Assembly (NCBI GenBank): GCA_049889395.1
Contig: JBMHDM010000047.1
Location: 1 to 24,348 of the forward strand
From: UBA3537 sp049889395
GTDB taxonomy: Bacteria; Bacteroidota; Bacteroidia; Flavobacteriales; Flavobacteriaceae
DNA: 24,348 bases
Direction: 5' to 3'
This document shows positions 17,650-21,959 of this stretch, piece by piece. How positions within the stretch are numbered: position 1 is the stretch's first letter; each line of letters begins with the position of its first letter. The notes under the pieces were generated by a model. The model worked only from the letters and a program-made list of their open reading frames with translations, made no database searches and was not told where the DNA came from. The translations under genes and the position numbers were made by a program.

Positions 17650-18341
17650 TACTTAATACTGTATTTAAATATCCAAGTTAGTATTTTAATCCCCGCAAAG
17701 ATAGTACCTTTTAACGTACCAGACACCTTTGAGACTCCAATTCTGTTCCTGTACCTTACAGGAACTTCTGTGTAATTGAATTTTTGTTTTAAAATTTTGA
17801 GTTGCATCTCAATAGTCCAACCATAGGTTTTGTCCTCCATTTGGAGTTGCTTGAGTGTATCGAATTTAATGGCACGAAAGGGGCCTAAATCTGTAAAGCT
17901 AGATTTGAAAAATAATTTCATGAGTCGAGTAGCTAGCCAATTTCCAAAAATTTGCTGAGGTTGCATGGCGCCTTTCTCGCTCAATCCTAAGGCTCTACTG
18001 CCCAAAACAAAATCATAGTGATGTTCAATAATTGGCAAAACAATTGTTGTAAGATCTTCTGGATAATCGCTGTAGTCACCATCAAGAAATACAATAATAT
18101 CCGGCTTCTTGTTCAAATGTTCTATATAATCCAACCCTTTTAGGCAAGCATAACCATATCCTTTTTTAATTTCAAAAAGTACCGTAGCACCAGCTTGTTC
18201 GGCTTGTATTTGAGTATCATCAGTAGAGCCGTTATTGACAACAATAACTTCATCTACAATATTCGGAATATCTCTAATGACATGACCTATAGCATCTGCC
18301 TCATTGAATGCTGGTATGATGACTTTTATTGATGGTTTCAA
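17649..18341 (-). CDS. GT2 glycosyltransferase, dolichyl-phosphate-mannose-synthase-like
   Basis: Cytoplasmic or membrane-associated GT-A enzyme, 230 residues, expected to move a sugar from a nucleotide donor to a polyprenyl phosphate or related acceptor. KVIIPAFNEADAIG is the first strand and nucleotide loop; VVNNGSTDDT follows. The metal-binding motif is FLDGDYSDYPEDL, with DGD at 87-89. DFVLGSRAL and the C-terminal VPVRYRNRIGVSKVSGT complete the DPM-like pattern. No ATG exists upstream of the essential first strand: the frame is bounded by the TAA of the preceding gene, then ATT, then TTG. The start is therefore probably TTG at 18341, unusual among these genes and likely coupled to termination of the upstream gene. 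It may feed the GT-C enzyme encoded two genes downstream. Confidence 0.85.
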   Translation of the reverse strand: MKPSIKVIIPAFNEADAIGHVIRDIPNIVDEVIVVNNGSTDDTQIQAEQAGATVLFEIKKGYGYACLKGLDYIEHLNKKPDIIVFLDGDYSDYPEDLTTIVLPIIEHHYDFVLGSRALGLSEKGAMQPQQIFGNWLATRLMKLFFKSSFTDLGPFRAIKFDTLKQLQMEDKTYGWTIEMQLKILKQKFNYTEVPVRYRNRIGVSKVSGTLKGTIFAGIKILTWIFKYSIK

Positions 18342-18344
18342 AAT

Positions 18345-18770
18345 TTATGACCTGATATTAAGTTCTTTTTGTTGTGCTGGAACAATATGCTTGTCAAAAT
18401 ACCATGATGACCATTTCTCTAGACCTAAAAAAAGACCTGTTCCCAAGATTAATATTGTGAGGGTTAGCAAGACCAAATTTTGACGTTTTCGTTTTGGATC
18501 TATTGAACACTGATTTTGTTTTGTTCGAAAGGCGTAAATTCCATAAATACCAATACATAGTGCTATAAATCGAAGGATCCAGGCTCCAGTGCCTGTACTG
18601 CCATCCTCTTTGTAAAAAAAATCGGCAAATGAAATAGCATAGACTCCACTCATGAGTCCAAACATGAATAAAATAGCAGGCGCAACACAACATAATATCC
18701 CTGCAAAAGCAGCGCTGGCAGCGTATTTAAAACTCCATTTGAATAGGTTAGGGTTTTTGCTTTGTGACAT
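18345..18770 (-). CDS. Small Cys-Cys membrane protein, MerT-like
   Basis: Integral membrane protein of 141 residues with about four hydrophobic segments. The first contains AFAGILCCVAPAILFMFGLMSG, with a vicinal pair C27-C28 followed by Pro. This resembles the metal-binding Cys-Cys of the first helix of mercuric transporter MerT; the helices after it (about 64-82 and 98-118) lack clear further motifs apart from single Cys residues. It lies inside the arsenosugar/glycosyltransferase run, so binding or moving a thiol-reactive arsenical is an attractive idea, but this is inference. ATG 18770 is chosen over an in-frame TTG at 18794, which lies in a probable promoter element. The stop is 3 bp before the TTG start of the next gene, in the same frame. 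Confidence 0.7.
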   Translation of the reverse strand: MSQSKNPNLFKWSFKYAASAAFAGILCCVAPAILFMFGLMSGVYAISFADFFYKEDGSTGTGAWILRFIALCIGIYGIYAFRTKQNQCSIDPKRKRQNLVLLTLTILILGTGLFLGLEKWSSWYFDKHIVPAQQKELNIRS

Positions 18771-18791
18771 AGTATGTGAGATTTGATAAGC

Positions 18792-18799
18792 CAAATGTA
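18792..18799 (-). promoter_or_regulatory. Possible -7 element before the MerT-like gene
   Basis: On the minus strand TACATTTG fits TAnnTTTG, 21 bases before ATG 18770, in the 69-bp gap after the phosphorylase gene, the largest gap in this run. No clear -33 TTG is seen. It could give the membrane and glycosyltransferase genes a second promoter. Confidence 0.4.
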
Positions 18800-18839
18800 A
18801 TCAAATCGACAGACATAAATATAAAAATTAATGCCAGGA

Positions 18840-19652
18840 TTACAGACTTTTAATTAGCTCCTTGAACAAAACAATCATTTTAGGTTCTGCTATGGCCGCC
18901 ATTGCCATAATATCTTGCACATCAACTGGTTTCAAATTATCGGGATCACAATCGTCTGTTATGACCGATATCGCTGCGACTCTCATATTAAGATGATTGG
19001 CCACAATAACCTCAGGTACTGTACTCATTCCAACAGCATCTGTTCCAATAATTTTTAGCATTTTGTATTCGGCACGGGTTTCAAGTTGTGGTCCATAAAC
19101 ACTAGTATAAACACCAGCGTGAAGTGTAATATTATGTGTTTTGGCAATGCGTTTTAGGACTAAATTTAAGTCGGAATCATATGGCTTACTCATATCAACA
19201 AATCGTTCTCCAAATCGTTCAACGCCTTTAAAAGCTAAGGGGGACCCGCCTTGTAAGTTGATATGATCTTCAATGAGCATTAATTCACTTTTTTTGAAGT
19301 TAAGATTTACGGCACCAGAAGCATTTGAAACCAAAAGGGTTTGAACGCCGAGTGCCTTCATAATTCTGACAGGATAGGTGACGTCTTGTGAGGAGTAGCC
19401 TTCATATAGATGAAAACGACCTTGCATAACAATGGCCGTTTTACCTTCGATTTTTCCATACACAAGTTTGCCTTTGTGAAACTCTACTGTAGCAGTGGGG
19501 AAGTTTGGGATGTGATTGTAACTGACTTCTTGAATGATGTTAATGTCTTCAATTAGCTGTCCAAGACCGGTGCCTAATATGATACCAATATCCGCAGTTC
19601 CTATGCCTTTTTGGTTTAGATAGTCTTTGGTTTCGTTAATATATTTTTCCAT
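18840..19652 (-). CDS. Purine nucleoside phosphorylase (PNP/MTAP family), candidate arsenosugar-nucleoside depurinase
   Basis: Cytoplasmic trimeric-type nucleoside phosphorylase, 270 residues, that cleaves the glycosidic bond of purine nucleosides with phosphate. Family marks are LGTGLG (26-31, phosphate loop), GRFHLYEGY (78-86), SNASGA (109-114), YGPQLETRAEY (186-196) and VGMSTVPEVIVANH (207-220). At the base-contact position, where hypoxanthine/guanine-specific PNPs have Asn, this protein reads VITDDCDP with D233, like the TD-Y-DC stretch of methylthioadenosine phosphorylase. A Thr also replaces the usual Ser of the phosphate loop. Together with location behind arsS this suggests an adenine-nucleoside substrate such as the dimethylarsinoyl-deoxyadenosine made by ArsS. 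A housekeeping salvage role remains possible. ATG 19652 overlaps the preceding gene by 17 bp; TTG 19655 was rejected. Confidence 0.85.
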   Translation of the reverse strand: MEKYINETKDYLNQKGIGTADIGIILGTGLGQLIEDINIIQEVSYNHIPNFPTATVEFHKGKLVYGKIEGKTAIVMQGRFHLYEGYSSQDVTYPVRIMKALGVQTLLVSNASGAVNLNFKKSELMLIEDHINLQGGSPLAFKGVERFGERFVDMSKPYDSDLNLVLKRIAKTHNITLHAGVYTSVYGPQLETRAEYKMLKIIGTDAVGMSTVPEVIVANHLNMRVAAISVITDDCDPDNLKPVDVQDIMAMAAIAEPKMIVLFKELIKSL

Positions 19653-20259
19653 CAATATTTAGTTTTTTAATCAATTCGGGTTCCTGCTTTAAATCAGAAA
19701 TAGTATCGATATCGTTGAGTGTTTCCAAACGACAAACGCTTAGACCTGCTAAGTCACTTATAGTATCTTTTAATACGGTATTTTGACTCCATTTTTTATT
19801 CGAAAAAAGGTAAGGCATTTTTGTTTTTAATCCTAATAAATAATAACCACCATCTATTGCTGGGCCAATAACAACATCATGATGGTTGAGTTGATCAAAT
19901 GCTTTCTCCAAGTGTTTAGTTTTTAAGCTGTAGAGGTCACTTCCGATTATTACGACATGCTCATATCCCAATCCGAATGCTTGTTCAAAAGCCTCATTCA
20001 TACGTTGCCCTAAATCGCCTTTGGTCTGTATGGTTTTTTGATATTTTTTTTCGTCCCAAATGTCATTATCAACGATACTTTCAGAATAAAAAACCATCTT
20101 ATCTGCTTGGACGGCATCGGTTATCTTAGCAGTATGTGACAAAAGCAACTGATAAATTTTTAAAGCCATTTCATTGCCTAAACTTGCCGCCAGTCGTGTT
20201 TTTACCTGACCAAGAATGGGGTTTCGAACAAAAATTAGAATTAATTTTTTTGTCATCAT
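19636..20259 (-). CDS. Arsenosugar-cluster-associated GT-A/CofC-like transferase (DUF2064, TIGR04282 type)
   Basis: Cytoplasmic nucleotide-diphospho-sugar-transferase-fold protein, 207 residues, of the family found beside ArsS-type radical SAM genes. The nucleotide loop is FVRNPILGQVKTRLAASLG (10-28). DLGQRMNEAF, GSDLYSLKTKHL and VIGPAIDGGYYLLGL are characteristic of the group, the last around the presumed metal/sugar site. The reaction is not established; by fold it could be a nucleotidyltransferase activating the arsenosugar 1-phosphate, or a glycosyltransferase. ATG 20259 (or the adjacent ATG 20256) begins one base after the arsS stop. An earlier ATG at 20310 would add 17 residues inside arsS and precedes the conserved first strand, so I do not use it. 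Confidence 0.82.
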   Translation of the reverse strand: MMTKKLILIFVRNPILGQVKTRLAASLGNEMALKIYQLLLSHTAKITDAVQADKMVFYSESIVDNDIWDEKKYQKTIQTKGDLGQRMNEAFEQAFGLGYEHVVIIGSDLYSLKTKHLEKAFDQLNHHDVVIGPAIDGGYYLLGLKTKMPYLFSNKKWSQNTVLKDTISDLAGLSVCRLETLNDIDTISDLKQEPELIKKLNIDGKIY

Positions 20260-20260
20260 A

Positions 20261-21316
20261 TTAAACGACAGTTCCTTGACAACTACTACCCGCTCCAGCC
20301 GTACAGCCATAACAATGTTGTGCGATACGAATTGCCCTTGAATTTAATTGGTCCGCGTTAAAATCTTTAATGTGATCAATGGCGTTGTCTACTTTCATGT
20401 CTAACATTTGATTAAAATCACAATCATACAAATATCCGTCCCAGCTTACTGAAATGGTGTTTTTACACATTACCTGTTCAACTGCTTTAGGGTTAAAAGC
20501 TTCCACAAGTGCATACATATAGTCTTCGTAATTTTCGGAGGCCAATAAATAATCTAAAAATCTGCTGATTGGTAAGTTTGTTATTGCAAATAAATGATGA
20601 AAGTGTATTCCAAATTCATCCATTAAAGCTTTTTTAAAATCCCTTTCAAGTTGGTTTTGGTCTGCTGGTAGAAAGGCCCCAGAAGGGTTGTAAACCAGAT
20701 CTAATTTTAAGTTTGAGTTGGGTAATCCATATCCAACTTTGTTTAATTTTTTCAGCGCTTTAATAGACGAATTAAAGACACCATCCCCCCGCTGTTGATC
20801 TGTCTTTCCTTTGGTCCAATGCGGCATGGAAGACACCACATGAATGTTGTGTTTTTTAAAAAAATCAGGAAGATCATAAAATTTCTTATTGGCCATCATG
20901 ATCGTCAAATTAGATCGTACAATAAAATCCTCTACCCCTAATTTTGAGACTTCCTCCACAAACCACCTAAAATTGGGGTTCATTTCTGGTGCTCCCCCTG
21001 TCAAATCAACTGTTTTAACATCAGAATTCTTGATAATATTTAGACATTGAGTTAAGGTTTCTTCACTCATGATTTCCTTTCGATCTGGTCCAGCATCGAC
21101 ATGACAATGAGCGCAAACCTGATTGCACATATAGCCGACATTTATTTGAAGGACTTCGAGCTTTGAGGGCTTCAGCGGGAATTGGTTAGTATCTTTAAGT
21201 TTTGATTTAAATGTTGGTAGCTCACCATTTTTAAATATTCCACTGGCTAACAACTTTAATTGATTTTCTGGAAATGACAGCGTATTTTGACGTTGTTTTA
21301 ATGATTTTTTCAACAT
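20261..21316 (-). CDS. arsS: Arsenosugar biosynthesis radical SAM protein ArsS
   Basis: Cytoplasmic radical SAM enzyme, 351 residues. The family is proposed to join a 5'-deoxyadenosyl group to dimethylated trivalent arsenic, giving 5'-deoxy-5'-dimethylarsinoyl-adenosine, the precursor of arsenosugars. The [4Fe-4S] motif is CNQVCAHC (C64, C68, C71), followed by HVDAGPDRKEIM. The SAM-binding segment is DLTGGAPEMNP (104-114). QQRGDGVF (174-181) is another family block. The Cys-rich C-terminal domain includes CKNTISVSWDGYLYDCDFNQM and QHCYGCTAGAGSSCQG (C335, C338, C346), which may bind a further cluster or the arsenical. The gene starts 2 bp after the AhpD-like gene. No ArsM is encoded in the window. 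Older names tie this family to selenium-associated genes. Confidence 0.88.
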   Translation of the reverse strand: MLKKSLKQRQNTLSFPENQLKLLASGIFKNGELPTFKSKLKDTNQFPLKPSKLEVLQINVGYMCNQVCAHCHVDAGPDRKEIMSEETLTQCLNIIKNSDVKTVDLTGGAPEMNPNFRWFVEEVSKLGVEDFIVRSNLTIMMANKKFYDLPDFFKKHNIHVVSSMPHWTKGKTDQQRGDGVFNSSIKALKKLNKVGYGLPNSNLKLDLVYNPSGAFLPADQNQLERDFKKALMDEFGIHFHHLFAITNLPISRFLDYLLASENYEDYMYALVEAFNPKAVEQVMCKNTISVSWDGYLYDCDFNQMLDMKVDNAIDHIKDFNADQLNSRAIRIAQHCYGCTAGAGSSCQGTVV

Positions 21317-21318
21317 TC

Positions 21319-21654
21319 TTACATGGACAATTTATTGTATTTGTTCATCATTTGAACGCCATGTACAAGAGTTGCCCCGCTCTCAATAGCAGCGCCAGCA
21401 TGGACAGCTTCCATCATTTCGGCTTTGGTTATACCACGTTCTAAACCGTCTTTGGTATAAGCATCTATACAGTAGGGGCATTTGACTACATGCGCTACGG
21501 CCAAAGCAATTAGTGATTTTTCTCTTGATGAAAGCGCACCGTCCTCAAAGACTTTTCCGTAATAGTCAAAAAACTTTGAACCAAGCTCTTCATTCCATTC
21601 TGTTATTTTTCCAAATTTTTTTAAATCTGACGGGTCATAATAGGTTTTACTCAT
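21319..21654 (-). CDS. Arsenosugar biosynthesis-associated AhpD/carboxymuconolactone-decarboxylase-like protein
   Basis: Small cytoplasmic protein of 111 residues with the AhpD-like fold. LIALAVAHVVKCPYCIDAYTKDGLERG carries the redox pair C59-x-x-C62 with H55 four residues before it. EEMMEAVHAGAAIESGATLVHG-type residues follow, as in the peroxidase-like family that accompanies arsS. It could act as a thiol reductant or peroxidase keeping arsenic trivalent, but the role is not known. It is the first gene of the minus-strand run, 2 bp ahead of arsS, and its promoter must lie in the 305-bp intergenic region. A TATATTTA sequence on the minus strand (21687-21680) is a one-mismatch -7 candidate 25 bases before the ATG. 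Confidence 0.85.
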   Translation of the reverse strand: MSKTYYDPSDLKKFGKITEWNEELGSKFFDYYGKVFEDGALSSREKSLIALAVAHVVKCPYCIDAYTKDGLERGITKAEMMEAVHAGAAIESGATLVHGVQMMNKYNKLSM

Positions 21655-21727
21655 AATGTTTTGTGTTTAATGTGTGCTATAAATATACTGTATGATAAAT
21701 AATTACTCGTAAAAGTTGTTAAAAAAA

Positions 21728-21748
21728 ACCATACAATTACCATACAAT
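21728..21748 (+). repeat. Tandem direct repeat ACCATACAAT, 11-bp period
   Basis: Two exact copies of ACCATACAAT (21728-21737 and 21739-21748) are spaced 11 bp start to start, about one helical turn. An inverted copy with one mismatch (TTTGTATGGT, 21883-21892) lies 135 bp on. The arrangement looks like binding sites for a regulator; which one is unknown. Confidence 0.6.
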
Positions 21749-21790
21749 AATACTAAAGTGGCCTTGTAGAAATGATAATTTCGTTATCAA

Positions 21791-21806
21791 TAAACGTTTT
21801 CGTTTA
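21791..21806. promoter_or_regulatory. Operator-like palindrome TAAACG-TTTT-CGTTTA
   Basis: Six-base arms TAAACG and CGTTTA flank four T residues, and an 8-base perfect palindrome AAACGTTT (21792-21799) lies inside. A central CG flanked by A and T is the pattern of many LacI-family operators. The site is about 154 bp before the surface-protein ATG. Confidence 0.4.
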
Positions 21807-21959
21807 GCAAATCAGTAATAATAACAGATAAAAATTATCAACTTTTGTTAATAGTTACGCCAATTATTAATAATGTATAAATTTTGTATGGTTTTGTTTA
21901 ATTTTTAATCAAAAACATTACACGATATTTACCTATAAATTTAATTTAAATTAACCAAT

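Larger units (their letters stand above)
21655..21959. promoter_or_regulatory. Divergent AT-rich intergenic region
   Basis: This 305-bp gap separates the minus-strand arsenosugar run from the plus-strand surface-protein gene and must hold both promoters. I see no convincing ORF. It contains a pair of 10-base direct repeats with an inverted partner, two adjacent inverted repeats (TGATAA/TTATCA at 21773-21789 and TAAACG/CGTTTA at 21791-21806), and a perfect 14-base palindrome TTAATTTAAATTAA (21941-21954) just before the surface-protein ATG. No exact TAnnTTTG element was found on the plus strand. Confidence 0.6.

Noticed and set aside
20260..20310. ATG at 20310 as the start of the CofC-like transferase
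   Set aside because: It would overlap arsS by 50 bases and add residues before the conserved first strand; ATG 20259 directly after the arsS stop fits better.
18840..21654. A selenium-related pathway, as older names of these families suggest
   Set aside because: No selenophosphate synthetase, selenoneine or selenocysteine gene is seen, and the radical SAM/Cys-rich protein fits the ArsS family; not fully excluded without searches.
21655..21959. CRISPR leader or repeat array in the AT-rich intergenic region
   Set aside because: Only two 10-base repeats 11 bp apart occur, with no spacers of regular length and no cas genes.
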